Below the pieces are notes generated by a model. The model saw only the letters and a program-made list of their open reading frames with translations. It had not been told where the DNA came from and made no database searches. Shown here in pieces: positions 29,664 to 39,494 of a DNA stretch of 64,000 nt. Position 1 is the stretch's first letter. Every line of letters begins with the position of its first letter. The position numbers and the translations under genes are program-made. Source of the DNA: Solilutibacter silvestris (GTDB taxonomy: Bacteria > Pseudomonadota > Gammaproteobacteria > Xanthomonadales > Xanthomonadaceae); contig NZ_NPZB01000001.1 in NCBI RefSeq assembly GCF_002895945.1, forward strand, positions 1,565,501 through 1,629,500, given 5' to 3'.

Positions 29664-30984
29664 CACTCCGACGCCCTGCGACCTGTTGATCGAAGCCGGC
29701 TTTGTCGTACCGATCGAGCCGCATGGCGTGGTGCTGGACGATCACGCGGTGGCGGTCCGCGCTGGCGTGATCGTCGATGTGTTGCCGATCACCGCGGCGC
29801 GGGCGAAATACGCGGCGAAGGAAACGGTGTCGCGCCCGGATGCGGTGTTGATGCCGGGTTTCGTCAACGCCCATACCCACAACCCGATGACGTTGTTGCG
29901 CGGAATCGCCGACGACCTGCCGTTGATGACGTGGCTGCAGCAGCACATCTGGCCGGCGGAAGCGCGGGTGATGTCGCCGGAATATGTTCGCGATGGCGCG
30001 ACGCTGGCGGTGGCCGAGATGCTGCGGGGCGGCACCACCTGCTGCAACGAAAATTATTTCTTCCCCGACGTGCAGGCGCAGACTTACCACAAGCTCGGTT
30101 TCCGGGCGATGGTCGGCCTGCCGGTGATCGATTTCCCGACCGCTTGGGCCAAGAGCGACGACGAGTATTTCGAACGCGCCGGTGAAGTGCACGACCAGTG
30201 GCGCGACGATGCCTTCATCGGCACCGCGTTCGCGCCGCACGCGCCGTACACGGTCAGCGATGCCAGCTTCGAACGCCTGCGCATGCTGTCCGACCAGCTC
30301 GACATCCCGGTGCATTGCCACGTCCATGAAACCGTGCAGGAAGTCGAGGATTCGCTGAAGCTGCACGGCCAGCGCCCGCTGGCGCGGCTCGATCGCCTCG
30401 GCGTGGTCAATGATCGCCTGATCGCGGTCCACATGACACAACTGACCGATGCCGAAATCCGCCTGTGTGCCGAGCGCGGCACCAGCGTCGTGCACTGCCC
30501 GGAATCCAACATGAAGCTGGCGTCGGGGTTCTGCCCGGTGGAGAAACTGGTGCGTTCCGGCGTCAACGTCGCCATCGGCACCGATGGCGCCGCCAGCAAC
30601 AACGATCTCGACATGTTCGGCGAAACGCGCACCGCCGCGCTGCTGGCCAAGGCGGTGGCGAACGACGCCGCGGCCTTCGGCGCGGCAGACGCATTGCGTG
30701 CGGCGACACTCGGCAGTGCGCACGCGCTCGGCTGGGGCGATCGCATCGGCTCGATCGAAGTCGGCAAGCAGGCCGACCTCGCGCTGGTCGATCTCTCCGC
30801 CATCGAAACCCAGCCGCTGTTCCACGTGTTGTCGCAACTGGTCTATGCCTGCGGCCGCCAGCAGGTGAGCGATGTCTGGATCGCCGGACGCCGCAAGCTC
30901 GCCGATCGCGTGCTGGTCGAGATGGACATCGACGCCATTCGCGCCAATGCCCGCCAGTGGCGCGACCACATCGGCGTGCAATGA
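29656..30984 (+). CDS. mtaD: TRZ/ATZ amidohydrolase, MTA/SAH deaminase-like
   Basis: This 442-residue metal-dependent amidohydrolase has NAHTHNPM (first metal-binding His pair), HVHET, and [14 protein letters not shown] with [13 protein letters not shown] near the C-terminus. Family members deaminate 5'-methylthioadenosine and S-adenosylhomocysteine; others are chlorohydrolases. Placement directly upstream of ubiG, whose SAM-dependent reactions yield S-adenosylhomocysteine, supports the MTA/SAH deaminase reading. The same gene order occurs in Pseudomonas. Confidence 0.88.
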   Translation: MTDTPTPCDLLIEAGFVVPIEPHGVVLDDHAVAVRAGVIVDVLPITAARAKYAAKETVSRPDAVLMPGFVNAHTHNPMTLLRGIADDLPLMTWLQQHIWPAEARVMSPEYVRDGATLAVAEMLRGGTTCCNENYFFPDVQAQTYHKLGFRAMVGLPVIDFPTAWAKSDDEYFERAGEVHDQWRDDAFIGTAFAPHAPYTVSDASFERLRMLSDQLDIPVHCHVHETVQEVEDSLKLHGQRPLARLDRLGVVNDRLIAVHMTQLTDAEIRLCAERGTSVVHCPESNMKLASGFCPVEKLVRSGVNVAIGTDGAASNNDLDMFGETRTAALLAKAVANDAAAFGAADALRAATLGSAHALGWGDRIGSIEVGKQADLALVDLSAIETQPLFHVLSQLVYACGRQQVSDVWIAGRRKLADRVLVEMDIDAIRANARQWRDHIGVQ

Positions 30985-30994
30985 GGATCTCGCC

Positions 30995-31723
30995 ATGACA
31001 AACCACGGCAGCAATGTCCGCCAGTCCGAACTCGACAAGTTCGGCGCCCTCGCCAGTCGCTGGTGGGATGCCAACGGCCCGCAACGCGCGCTGCATGCGC
31101 TGAACCCGGTACGCCTCGCCTATGTCGCCGAACGCGCGACATTGGCGGGTGCGCGCGTGCTCGACGTCGGTTGTGGCGGCGGCTTGCTCAGCGAAGCGCT
31201 GGCGCAGGCGGGGGCGAATGTCACCGCACTCGATCTCGCGCCGGAACTGATCCAGGTGGCGAAATTGCACGGCCTCGAAGCCGGCATCAAGGTCGACTAC
31301 CGCGAGCAGTCGGTGGAAGCGCTGGCGGCAGAGCAGCCGGGGACGTTCGACGTCATCACCTGCATGGAAATGCTGGAACACGTGCCCGATCCGCAATCGA
31401 TCCTCGATGCCTGCGCCACGCTGTTGCGTCCGGGCGGCCAGTTGTTCGCATCGACCCTCAATCGCACGCCGGCGGCATTCGGCTTGGCGATCGTAGGTGC
31501 CGAATACATCGCCGGTTTGCTGCCCAAAGGCACGCACCAGTACCGCGATTTCATCCGCCCGTCGGAACTCGCGCGCGGCATGCGCAGCGCCGGCCTCGAC
31601 GTGCGCGATATCCGCGGCATCTTCTACGAACCATGGCGCCACGCCGCGCGCCTGACCTCGCGCACCGACGTCAACTACCTGATGCAGGCCGGCAAGCCCC
31701 TTGCTTCAACAGAAGCGCGATGA
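30995..31723 (+). CDS. ubiG: Ubiquinone biosynthesis O-methyltransferase UbiG
   Basis: This 242-residue SAM methyltransferase does both O-methylation steps of ubiquinone synthesis. It has the N-terminal [12 protein letters not shown] signature, the SAM motif [12 protein letters not shown], and [12 protein letters not shown] 30995 has GAGG nearby. It overlaps the following phosphatase gene by 4 nt (ATGA). Confidence 0.96.
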   Translation: MTNHGSNVRQSELDKFGALASRWWDANGPQRALHALNPVRLAYVAERATLAGARVLDVGCGGGLLSEALAQAGANVTALDLAPELIQVAKLHGLEAGIKVDYREQSVEALAAEQPGTFDVITCMEMLEHVPDPQSILDACATLLRPGGQLFASTLNRTPAAFGLAIVGAEYIAGLLPKGTHQYRDFIRPSELARGMRSAGLDVRDIRGIFYEPWRHAARLTSRTDVNYLMQAGKPLASTEAR

Positions 31724-32385
31724 CACCGACGTTCCCGAAGGCGGTACTGTTCGATCTCGACGGCACCTTGCTCGATAGCGCGCCCGACATGCTGGCGACG
31801 GTCAACGCCATGCGCGCCACGCGTGGCGTCGCGGCGATGATGCTCGACGAACTGCGCCCGCATGTCTCGAAGGGATCGCGCGCAATGATCGCTGCGGCAT
31901 TCCCGCGATTCGACGAAACGCAGCGCGATGCGCACGTGCCGGAATTCCTCGACATCTACGCCCGCGAACTCGGCAAGCACGCGGTCGCATTTCCCGGCGT
32001 CGACGCGCTGCTGGATGTGCTCGATCGCGCCGACGTGCGCTGGGGCATCGTCACCAACAAGCCGGAAGGATTGGCGGAGTCGGCCTTGCTGGCGTCGGGC
32101 TGGACGCATCGCAGCGGCGTACTGGTCGGCGGCGACAGCCTGCCGGAACGCAAGCCGCATCCATTGCCGCTGCTGCATGCGGCGCAGATGATCGGCGTCG
32201 ATCCGCGCGATTGCGTCTATGTCGGCGACGATTTCCGCGACATCGAGGCGGCGCGCGCGGCGGGCATGCGCTCGGTGATCGCGCTGTGGGGTTATCGCCT
32301 GCCGGGCGACGAACCGATGGAGTGGGGCGGCGACGTGCTGGTGGATCAGGCAGCGGACCTGCTCGACCCGGCGCGCTGGCCATGA
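31720..32385 (+). CDS. mupP: HAD phosphatase, MupP/Gph type
   Basis: This 221-residue HAD hydrolase has the nucleophile motif [10 protein letters not shown], the KPHPLPLL segment and [12 protein letters not shown]. By sequence alone it could be called phosphoglycolate phosphatase. The gene position right after ubiG is that of Pseudomonas mupP (MurNAc-6-phosphate phosphatase of cell-wall recycling), so I favour MupP. The assignment rests on synteny and is moderate. It is coupled by 4-nt overlaps on both sides. Confidence 0.8.
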   Translation: MTPTFPKAVLFDLDGTLLDSAPDMLATVNAMRATRGVAAMMLDELRPHVSKGSRAMIAAAFPRFDETQRDAHVPEFLDIYARELGKHAVAFPGVDALLDVLDRADVRWGIVTNKPEGLAESALLASGWTHRSGVLVGGDSLPERKPHPLPLLHAAQMIGVDPRDCVYVGDDFRDIEAARAAGMRSVIALWGYRLPGDEPMEWGGDVLVDQAADLLDPARWP

Positions 32386-33014
32386 GCGATCGTGACGCCC
32401 TCGACGCCACGTTGGCCGATTGGCGCGCACGCTGGCCGGAATGGCAGATCGCCGAACTGTTCGTCGCGGTGGAATCGCGCGTAACCGCCATGGCCTGGTT
32501 CGACCTGCTCGCGCAGCTCGCGCACGCCGCCTGGGGCGGCAGCGATCCGACGCCTGGGCTGGCCAAGCTCGGCTGGTGGCAGGAGGAGTTGCGCGGCTGG
32601 GCCAAGGGCCTGCGTCGCCATCCATTGGGTCTGGCGCTGCAGAAGCAGGCGGTTGATTGGTCAGCGTTCGCAGACACCCTGAGCGTATTGCGCGAGCGCG
32701 AGCTCGCCACCGCCGATGAACAGGTGGCGGTCGCCACGCTGCAACCGTTCCTGTCGGCGATTCGCCTGGTCGAACGCCAGCTCTTTGGCGAATCCGCGCT
32801 CGACAGCGATCCGACCCAGTTGTGGCGCAGCCTGCGGGTGATGGGCGGATTGCCGGTCGTCGCGGCGACCCTGCAACGCGGTGGCCCACGCGCGCGCCGG
32901 ATCTTGGATGCACTAGCGGTCGCGCGTGCAAATGCGGCCCGCGAGGGCGATGCCATCACCATTTCGCGCTGGCGCACCCTGGTGTTGGCGTGGCGTGCCG
33001 CCCGAGGCCGCTAA
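32382..33014 (+). CDS. Squalene/phytoene synthase-like protein
   Basis: This 210-residue helical protein overlaps the phosphatase stop by 4 nt. The segment LAKLGWWQEELRGWAKG followed by RRHPLG resembles the first-half signature of squalene/phytoene synthases, but the two Asp-rich metal-binding motifs of catalytic members are not visible and the protein is shorter than typical enzymes (about 280-340). It may be a non-catalytic member or have an assembly role like NDUFAF6-type proteins. Confidence 0.6.
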   Translation: MSDRDALDATLADWRARWPEWQIAELFVAVESRVTAMAWFDLLAQLAHAAWGGSDPTPGLAKLGWWQEELRGWAKGLRRHPLGLALQKQAVDWSAFADTLSVLRERELATADEQVAVATLQPFLSAIRLVERQLFGESALDSDPTQLWRSLRVMGGLPVVAATLQRGGPRARRILDALAVARANAAREGDAITISRWRTLVLAWRAARGR

Positions 33015-33023
33015 AATGGGCCA

Positions 33024-33923
33024 ATGAACCTGGAATCGCGCAAGACCCTGATGCCCGACGTCGCCCACGAGACGGCCACGCACGCGCGTGGACTGGACTG
33101 GGTGGGGATGGAAGGCATCGCCCTGCCGCTGCGGCTGGACGGCGACATCATCGCGCCCGCCATCGCCGACGTCTTTGTCAATCTGGCCGATGCCAACGCG
33201 CGCGGCATCCATATGTCGCGCCTGTACCTGCAGCTGCAGGAATCGCTGGCGAATGGCGATGTCAGCATCGCGCGCATCGGCGATTTCCTGCAGGCGTGCA
33301 TCGTGTCGCAGAACGGATTGAGCACGGCGGCGCGCGTGCGTTTGCGCTACGACGTGCTGCTGGAACGCCCGGCGCTGGCCAGCGCCAATGCCGGCTGGCG
33401 CGATTACCCGATCGAACTTGAAGTGGAACTCGATGGCGATGGCCTGCGTGCCGCGTTCACCATCGAACTGCAGTATTCCAGCACCTGTCCGGCGTCGGCA
33501 GCGTTGTCGCGGCAGGTGATCTCCGAACATTTCCTGCGGGCGTTCCCCAATGGCGGTGACGCCGGGGAGATCGCCGCGTGGCTGGCCTCTCCCGCGGGGA
33601 TGGCGGCGACGCCGCATGCGCAACGCAGCGTGGCGCGGATTCGCGTTGAGCTGGCGAATGGCGTGGACGTGTTGCCGATTGCAGTATTGGTCGATGCGGT
33701 GGAGCGCGCGCTCGGCACGCCGGTGCAGACCGCGGTGAAGCGCGAGGACGAACGCGCCTTCGCCGAGGCCAACGCCGCCAACCTGATGTTCTGCGAAGAC
33801 GCCGCGCGCCGCGTCGCGTCAGTGGTCTCGAAGATGGCCGGCTGCCTGCGCTATCGCGTGCAGGTCAGCCATCTCGAAAGCCTGCACGCGCACGACGCCG
33901 TGGCGGTGGTGTGCAGCAAATAA
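33024..33923 (+). CDS. folE2: GTP cyclohydrolase FolE2 (type IB)
   Basis: This 299-residue enzyme converts GTP to 7,8-dihydroneopterin triphosphate, the first step of folate and queuosine synthesis. Family marks are the N-terminal ARGLDWVGMEG, ANARGIHMSRLY, the conserved Cys in STCPASAALSRQ, and the C-terminal HLESLHAHDA. FolE2 works with Mn or Fe and often serves under zinc shortage when folE is also present. No Zur box was identified. It lies 9 nt after the preceding gene. Confidence 0.93.
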   Translation: MNLESRKTLMPDVAHETATHARGLDWVGMEGIALPLRLDGDIIAPAIADVFVNLADANARGIHMSRLYLQLQESLANGDVSIARIGDFLQACIVSQNGLSTAARVRLRYDVLLERPALASANAGWRDYPIELEVELDGDGLRAAFTIELQYSSTCPASAALSRQVISEHFLRAFPNGGDAGEIAAWLASPAGMAATPHAQRSVARIRVELANGVDVLPIAVLVDAVERALGTPVQTAVKREDERAFAEANAANLMFCEDAARRVASVVSKMAGCLRYRVQVSHLESLHAHDAVAVVCSK

Positions 33924-34077
33924 TTGACAGCTGCTTCACCTCGCGCCGATCAATCTTTCCGCAACATTGCGCGATGCCCGCTTTCGGATGAACGAGAGTC
34001 GATTCTGCATTGACAGTTCGCCGGGATTGCCGCTGTATGGAGGCTTCCAGTCACGGCAAATCGCAGAGGAAACATCC

Positions 34078-34287
34078 ATGGGCGTCATCAATTTTCTTGA
34101 AGAAGCAGCAGGCGCGGTTGCAGCGGTGGAAGGTGCCAAGAAACTCGATCCTGACGCTTCGATCCTGACCGAGGGCGCAGCTGCCGTTGCCGGTTTCGTC
34201 GGCGTCGAAAAGGTGAAGGAACACTTCGAAAACAACGACGCGGAAAAACCGCAGTCGCAGGACGCCGGCGATTCCTCCGAGTCCTGA
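34078..34287 (+). CDS. Small acidic hypothetical protein
   Basis: This 69-residue protein is preceded by a good AGAGGA site. It has an Ala-rich helical centre (FLEEAAGAVAAVEGAKKL and ILTEGAAAVAGFVGVEKV) and a polar, Ser/Asp/Glu-rich tail. I do not recognise the family. The 150 bp upstream is a little less GC-rich and may hold its own promoter. Confidence 0.6.
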   Translation: MGVINFLEEAAGAVAAVEGAKKLDPDASILTEGAAAVAGFVGVEKVKEHFENNDAEKPQSQDAGDSSES

Positions 34288-34328
34288 TCGCAGTGCTTCG
34301 CGGCGCCGATGAACGGCGCCGCGTTGTT

Positions 34329-35678
34329 TCAGCGATGGAACTGCAGGCGCTGGCCGTCGGCCGGGCCGATCACGCTGGTACCGTCCCACACTTGGCGGCC
34401 ATTGACCCAGGTCGAAGCGATGCGCGAGCGGAAGGTGGTGCCTTCGAACGGCGACCAACCGCATTTCGACAGTACCGCCTCGCGACGCACGGTATAGGGC
34501 GCGTCCTCGATCAGCACCAGGTCGGCGAACTGGCCCTCGCGGACGAAGCCGCGATCGACCACGTCGAACAACTGCGCCGTGGCATGCGCGGTCTTCTGCA
34601 CCACCTGCGCGCGGGTCAGCAAACCGTCATGGACGCGTTCCAGCGCGCATTGCAGCGCGAACTGCGTCAGTGGCAGGCCACCCGGCGCCTTCAGGTAGTC
34701 CTGCTGCTGTTTTTCTTCCCAGGTATGCGGCGCGTGATCGGTGGCGAGCACGTCGATCACGTCGTCGGCCAGCGCACGGATCAGGGCATCGCGATCGCTG
34801 GCGTCCTTGATCGCCGGATTGCACTTGATCAGGTTGCCTAGGCGATCGTAATCGGCGCGGGTGAAATGCAGGAAGTGCACGCAGGTTTCGGCGGTGATGC
34901 GCTTGCGGCTGCCATTGGCGCGGATCAGCGGCCCGCGTTCGAACAGGTCGAGCTCGTCGGCGGTGGAGATGTGCAGCACGTGCAGGCGGGAATCGTGGCG
35001 GCGCGCCAGTTCCACGGCCAGCCGCGACGACTTCAGGCAAGCCTCGCGGCTGCGGATATCGGGATGGAACCGCACCGGGATGTCGTTGCCGTATTGCGCC
35101 ACGTAACCGGCGAGATTGGCGTCGATGGTCGGGGTGTCTTCGCAGTGGGTGATGATCGTCACCGGCGAGTCGCGGAAGATGCCGTCGAGCACGTCGGGAT
35201 CGTCCACCAGCATGTTGCCGGTCGATGCGCCCATGAACACCTTGACCCCCGGCGTGGCACGCGGATCGAGGCCGCGGATCGCCTCGAGGTTGTCGTTGCT
35301 CGCCCCGAAGTAGAAGCCGTAGTTGGCATGGGCGCGTCCGGCGGCGTTGGCGTACTTCGCTTCCAGCGCGGCATGATCGAGCGTTGGTGGACGGGTGTTG
35401 GGCATGTCCATGAAACTGGTGGTACCACCGGCCACCGCCGCCGCCGATTCCGTCGCCGTGTCGCCCTTGTGGGTCAGGCCGGGGTCGCGGAAGTGGACCT
35501 GGTCATCGATCATGCCCGGCATCAACCACGCACCCCTGGCGTCGATCACCCGTTCGCCCGGTTTCGCCGCCAGGCTGTCGCCGATCAGCCCGATGCGCTC
35601 GCCCTCGATGCGGACGTCGGCGTCGAATTCGCGGCCGTCGCTGACGACGCGGGCATTGGTGATGAGGATCGAGGGCAT
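34329..35678 (-). CDS. pyrC: Dihydroorotase (class I type)
   Basis: This 449-residue amidohydrolase of pyrimidine synthesis has metal-binding DQVHFRDPG, the catalytic TDHAPHTWEEK region, HCEDTP, and HVLHIST. Length and motifs fit the long dihydroorotase class rather than the short E. coli PyrC. I put the start at ATG 35678, 20 nt after the yidD stop, since the in-frame extension upstream lies inside yidD and lacks homology. Confidence 0.9.
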   Translation of the reverse strand: MPSILITNARVVSDGREFDADVRIEGERIGLIGDSLAAKPGERVIDARGAWLMPGMIDDQVHFRDPGLTHKGDTATESAAAVAGGTTSFMDMPNTRPPTLDHAALEAKYANAAGRAHANYGFYFGASNDNLEAIRGLDPRATPGVKVFMGASTGNMLVDDPDVLDGIFRDSPVTIITHCEDTPTIDANLAGYVAQYGNDIPVRFHPDIRSREACLKSSRLAVELARRHDSRLHVLHISTADELDLFERGPLIRANGSRKRITAETCVHFLHFTRADYDRLGNLIKCNPAIKDASDRDALIRALADDVIDVLATDHAPHTWEEKQQQDYLKAPGGLPLTQFALQCALERVHDGLLTRAQVVQKTAHATAQLFDVVDRGFVREGQFADLVLIEDAPYTVRREAVLSKCGWSPFEGTTFRSRIASTWVNGRQVWDGTSVIGPADGQRLQFHR

Positions 35679-35698
35679 GTGGCGAGGTCCGGTTGGGG

Positions 35699-35929
35699 TC
35701 AGGCGGGCGGCACGGGGTCGTGGCCACCGGGATGGAGGGGATGGCAGCGGCCGACGCGGCGCACGGCCAGCCAGCTGCCCTTGATCGGGCCGAAGCGCAC
35801 AATCGCCTCCATGGCATAGCTCGAGCAGCTGGGATGGAAGCGGCAACGCTGCCCGAGCAGGGGGCTGATCAGCAACTTGTAGGTGCGCAACAGCCCGATC
35901 AGCAGGCCGGATGCGAGGTCACGGAGCAT
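35699..35929 (-). CDS. yidD: Membrane protein insertion efficiency factor YidD
   Basis: This 76-residue protein has the full signature [22 protein letters not shown] (amphipathic helix), [11 protein letters not shown], and a His-rich end [13 protein letters not shown]. It aids membrane protein insertion through YidC. In most bacteria yidD sits between rnpA and yidC near oriC; here it is detached and paired with pyrC. Confidence 0.94.
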   Translation of the reverse strand: MLRDLASGLLIGLLRTYKLLISPLLGQRCRFHPSCSSYAMEAIVRFGPIKGSWLAVRRVGRCHPLHPGGHDPVPPA

Positions 35930-36051
35930 GTTCAGGGGAAATCACCATCTGTCCACGCGATCTGTTGCAGCATCCTGCGCTTGCCGAGGGGGAGTAGGCA
36001 GGTTATAACAGCCGGCTTCCCGCGCTCAAGGGATCATGTAAGGACGTTGAA

Positions 36052-37089
36052 GTGGCTGTCAAGAAAACCGTAAAAGCCCCCGCCAAGCCCGCCAGCAAGG
36101 CCGCCGCCAAGAAACCGGCCGCTGCCGCGCCCAAAAAAGCACCAGTGAGCAGCAAACCGGCCGCCAAGGCGCCGGCGAAACCCGCCACCAAGGCCGCCGC
36201 CGTGCCTGCCAAGAAGCCGGTTGCCGTCGCCAAGGCTGCCCCGGTGAAGGCCGCGGCCAAGCCGGCACCCCTGCCCGCGAAGAAACCCGCGGCGCCTGTC
36301 GCCAAGGCCGCTCCCGCGAAAGCCGCGGCCAAGCCGGCCCCGGCACCGGTGAAGGCTGCTGCGAAGTCGGCTCCGGCGCCCGTGAAGGCTGCCGCGAAGC
36401 CGGCCCCGGTTGCTGCCAAGCCAGCACCTGCGCCTGCCGCAAGCAAGCCCGCGCCGGCGAAGGTTGCGCCCGCCGCACCAAAAGCCGTGGCCAAGCCCGC
36501 TGCGAGCAAGGGCAGCAAGACGCCCGCACCCGCTCCGGCCCCGGTGCCCCCGGCACCGCGCGCCCCGGTGCCGCGCCCGATCGGCAAGGTCGCGGTGGCG
36601 GTCACGCCGGTCACCAAGGCGCCAGCGGTGCGCGGCAAGCCGCGCGTGGTCGAGTACAAGGTCGATGAGACCAGCGGCCGCCCGATCCTGCCCGCCGGCT
36701 ACAAGCCGAAGGCGGACGAGGAATACATGAGCGCGTTGCAGCTCGAGTATTTCCGCCAGAAATTGCTGGAACGCCGCGCCGAACTGGTCGAGGAGTCCAA
36801 GCAGACCATCGAGAACCTCAGGGACGAAGTGCGCGATGTCGGCGACGATGCCGAGCGCGCCAGCCGCGAGACCGAGAACGCGCTGGAACTGCGCACCCGC
36901 GACCGCTACCGCAAGCTGCTCAGCAAGCTCGACAGCACGCTCAAGCGCGTCGACAGCGGCGAGTACGGCTACTGCGTCGATACCGGCGAGGACATCGGCC
37001 TGGAGCGCCTGGAGGCGCGTCCGCAAGCCGAGCGCACCATCGATGCACAGGAACGCTGGGAGCATCTGCAGAAGCAGCAGGGCGACTGA
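36052..37089 (+). CDS. dksA: DksA with a long Lys/Ala/Pro-rich N-terminal extension
   Basis: This 345-residue protein has a ~200-residue N-terminal extension made of PAKKP/KAAAKPA-like repeats and a C-terminal DksA domain from about residue 225 (YMSALQLEYFRQKLLERR). The coiled-coil tip acidic residues are seen in DVGDDAER. The zinc-finger positions read YGYCVDTGEDIG and TIDAQER, so only one of four cysteines remains, as in zinc-independent DksA variants. The start is GTG at 36052. DksA binds the RNA polymerase secondary channel and mediates the ppGpp response. The basic extension likely adds nucleic-acid binding. Confidence 0.93.
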   Translation: MAVKKTVKAPAKPASKAAAKKPAAAAPKKAPVSSKPAAKAPAKPATKAAAVPAKKPVAVAKAAPVKAAAKPAPLPAKKPAAPVAKAAPAKAAAKPAPAPVKAAAKSAPAPVKAAAKPAPVAAKPAPAPAASKPAPAKVAPAAPKAVAKPAASKGSKTPAPAPAPVPPAPRAPVPRPIGKVAVAVTPVTKAPAVRGKPRVVEYKVDETSGRPILPAGYKPKADEEYMSALQLEYFRQKLLERRAELVEESKQTIENLRDEVRDVGDDAERASRETENALELRTRDRYRKLLSKLDSTLKRVDSGEYGYCVDTGEDIGLERLEARPQAERTIDAQERWEHLQKQQGD

Positions 37090-37223
37090 AGCTACTGCGC
37101 TCGCCCATGCGAGCGCGTGCGCTGCTCGGAATGCTCATGTGCACCTGAGCACACTCCGCTTCCTGCGCTCCGCGCGCACACGCCTGGGCTTCGCCCGTTA
37201 CGCTTCAATTGATTGCAATATGC

Positions 37224-37249
37224 AAACCCCCGCCTTGCGCGGGGTTTTT
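37224..37249. terminator. Bidirectional terminator between dksA and the CDGSH gene
   Basis: Hairpin with arms CCCCGC and GCGGGG flanked by AAA on the left and TTTTT on the right, so it can end transcription from both convergent genes. Confidence 0.85.
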
Positions 37250-37260
37250 GTTGCCGGGAA

Positions 37261-37902
37261 TCAGGTGCCGTCAGCCTCGAATCCGGACTTCAGGTGCGAG
37301 CCATCGCAGTAAGGCTTGTTCTGCGAATGCCCGCAGCGGCATAGCCACGTCTCGGTGACGCGATCGATGGTGCGGCCGGTGCCGCTGACGATTTCCAGAT
37401 TGCCGCTCACCTTCAGCGGACCGTTGCGCTGCGGTTCGACCGCAAGAACGCCATCGCGCGCTGCCAGTGGTCCCGATTTTTTCGTGGCCGGTTCCCCGGT
37501 GGCGTGGAAGCCGCCTTCGACATGACTGTTGTCGCAATACGGCTTGTGCTTCGACAGGCCGCAACGACACAGCGTGCGACGCAGGCCGGCTGCTTCACCG
37601 GCGATCTCCAATGGCGCATTGAAGGCCAGCGGACCGTTCTCGCGCAGGCGCGCGGTGTTGACCTCAGGCGCGGGTTCTTCCTCGCCGCCATCAAGGCGCT
37701 GATAACGGATGGCGCCGGACGGGCACATCCGCGCGGTCATCACCACGTCTTCGGTGGAGGCGTCATCGGGGTGGATCCATTCGCCTTCGACATTGGGGAC
37801 GAAGACCTCTGGCTGGTTCAGGATGCAATTGCGCGAATGGATGCAGAGTTTTCCGTCGTATAGGATGACGAGGTGCTTGCCGCGGATGGTTTCGGTCGCC
37901 AT
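37261..37902 (-). CDS. Iron-sulfur protein with Fer4_19-like and two CDGSH domains
   Basis: This 213-residue protein has an N-terminal ferredoxin-like part (KLCIHSRNC and ARMCPSGAIRY) and two CDGSH zinc-finger-type 2Fe-2S sites: CRCGLSKHKPYCDNSH and CRCGHSQNKPYCDGSH. Each has the three-Cys one-His ligand set. The likely role is electron transfer or Fe-S/redox sensing. I chose ATG 37902 (GGAG 8 nt upstream) since the in-frame extension to 38001 runs into the next gene. Confidence 0.9.
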   Translation of the reverse strand: MATETIRGKHLVILYDGKLCIHSRNCILNQPEVFVPNVEGEWIHPDDASTEDVVMTARMCPSGAIRYQRLDGGEEEPAPEVNTARLRENGPLAFNAPLEIAGEAAGLRRTLCRCGLSKHKPYCDNSHVEGGFHATGEPATKKSGPLAARDGVLAVEPQRNGPLKVSGNLEIVSGTGRTIDRVTETWLCRCGHSQNKPYCDGSHLKSGFEADGT

Positions 37903-37933
37903 GGCACTGCTCCGCAGGAGTTGGGGATCGAGT

Positions 37934-38203
37934 CTACGCCCGCAGCGGGCGTTGCAGGCGTCGCTGCAACCACCATGCGAACAGCACGGGAACGCCGGCA
38001 TTCGCCAGGAAAAACGGCAGTTCTTCCATCACCGCGTAACCGGCGCGGGTTACGCCCAGCCACAGGTTGTAGCCGCAGACCGCGACCCAGGCGACGGCGA
38101 AGGTGGCGAACACCGCGCGCAGCGTTGGTGCATTGCGCCGGAACAACATCAGCAGCAGCGCGGACAGCGCGATGCCGATGGCGACGATGATCAATGTGCG
38201 CAT
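37934..38203 (-). CDS. Small membrane protein of unknown function
   Basis: This 89-residue protein has three hydrophobic segments (about 4-21, 33-49, 62-78) and a basic C-terminus RRLQRPLRA. I do not recognise the family. It lies between the MFS transporter gene and the CDGSH gene on the same strand with short gaps, so it may be in one transcript with them. Confidence 0.65.
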   Translation of the reverse strand: MRTLIIVAIGIALSALLLMLFRRNAPTLRAVFATFAVAWVAVCGYNLWLGVTRAGYAVMEELPFFLANAGVPVLFAWWLQRRLQRPLRA

Positions 38204-38249
38204 TCGCTGCTTCCCGCAACCGGTACGATGCCGATGATCCGAGTATGCC

Positions 38250-39494
38250 TCAGTGCAGGTCGCGCAGATCGAGCCGTCGCAGTTTCGGCGCACGCCAGGC
38301 AGTGGTGGCGACCACCGCGAGGGTGACGCAACCACCGGTGACGATCGCCGGCACCAGTCCGAGCAGGCGCGCCATCGTGCCGTCGTAGAAGGCGCCGAGT
38401 TCATTCGACGAGCTGATGAAGATGCTGTTGATCGACGACACCCGACCGCGCATTTCGTCCGGCGTCACCAGCTGCAGGATGGTCGAGCGCAGCACCACCG
38501 AGACGCCATCGCACATGCCGTAGAGCACCAGCAGCGCGCCCGACAGCCACAGGTTGCGCGACAGCGCGAAGGCGATTGTCGCCAGCCCGAATCCGGCGAC
38601 GGCGAACATCAGCACGCGACCGGCGTGGCGTTCCAGCGGACGACGCGCAAGCCACAGCGCCACCGCGATCGATCCCACCGCCGGCAGCCCGCGCATCACC
38701 CCGAATGCTTCCGGGCCGGCATGCAGGATGTCCTTGATGAAGGCCGGCAGCATCGAGATCGCGCCACCCAACAGCACCGAGAACATGTCGAGCGCCATCG
38801 CGCCGAGCATCACCTGTTGCGAGAACACGAAGCGCAGGCCTTCGCGGATGCTGGCGAACACCGGCTCGCGTTGCGGCGGTGGTGGCGGCTCGCTCACCGC
38901 CAGCGTGAACAGCGAGATCGCGGCGATCACGCCAAGCACGAATGAAACGAGATAGGCGACCTGCACGCCGCCCCAACCGGTGAGCGCGCCGCCCAATGCC
39001 GGACCGAGCACCAATCCGGCCTGGAACACCACGCTGCCAAGACTCGCCCCACGGACGAACTGTTCGCGCGGCAGCACGCGCGCGAACAAGGCGTTGTAGA
39101 CCGGGCCGAGGAAGGAACGCACCACGCCGTTCAAGCCGACCGCGACGTACATCAACGCGAGGTTGGAATGCAGCGACGGCGTGCGCGCCACCAGCCACAA
39201 CAACAAGGGCGTCGCCGCGAGACCGAGGCAGGCGATCGCCCCGAGCTTGCGCCGCGGCAGGTGATCGACCAGGTAGCCGGCGAACGGCGCGACAACGAAA
39301 AACGGCAGCACCTCGGCGAGGCCGATCATGCCGAGCGCGAATGGGCTGCGGGTGAGTTCGTAGATGTGCCAGCCGACGGTCACCGCTGCGATCTGGTAGC
39401 ACAGCAGTGTGGTGACGCGATACGCCATCAACTGCAGGAAGCCGCGATTGCGCCAGGGCGGCAGCGGCGTGGTGTCGGTGGTGGTAGCGATCAT
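38250..39494 (-). CDS. MFS transporter (EntS-like)
   Basis: This 414-residue protein has about 12 hydrophobic helices and MFS_3/EntS-type features: an AVTVGWHIYELT start and the loop GYLVDHLPRRKLG between helices 2 and 3. Members export siderophores or drugs. Its ATG overlaps the sufE stop by 4 nt, so it is translated with the sufE-cysS run. Substrate unknown. Confidence 0.88.
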   Translation of the reverse strand: MIATTTDTTPLPPWRNRGFLQLMAYRVTTLLCYQIAAVTVGWHIYELTRSPFALGMIGLAEVLPFFVVAPFAGYLVDHLPRRKLGAIACLGLAATPLLLWLVARTPSLHSNLALMYVAVGLNGVVRSFLGPVYNALFARVLPREQFVRGASLGSVVFQAGLVLGPALGGALTGWGGVQVAYLVSFVLGVIAAISLFTLAVSEPPPPPQREPVFASIREGLRFVFSQQVMLGAMALDMFSVLLGGAISMLPAFIKDILHAGPEAFGVMRGLPAVGSIAVALWLARRPLERHAGRVLMFAVAGFGLATIAFALSRNLWLSGALLVLYGMCDGVSVVLRSTILQLVTPDEMRGRVSSINSIFISSSNELGAFYDGTMARLLGLVPAIVTGGCVTLAVVATTAWRAPKLRRLDLRDLH

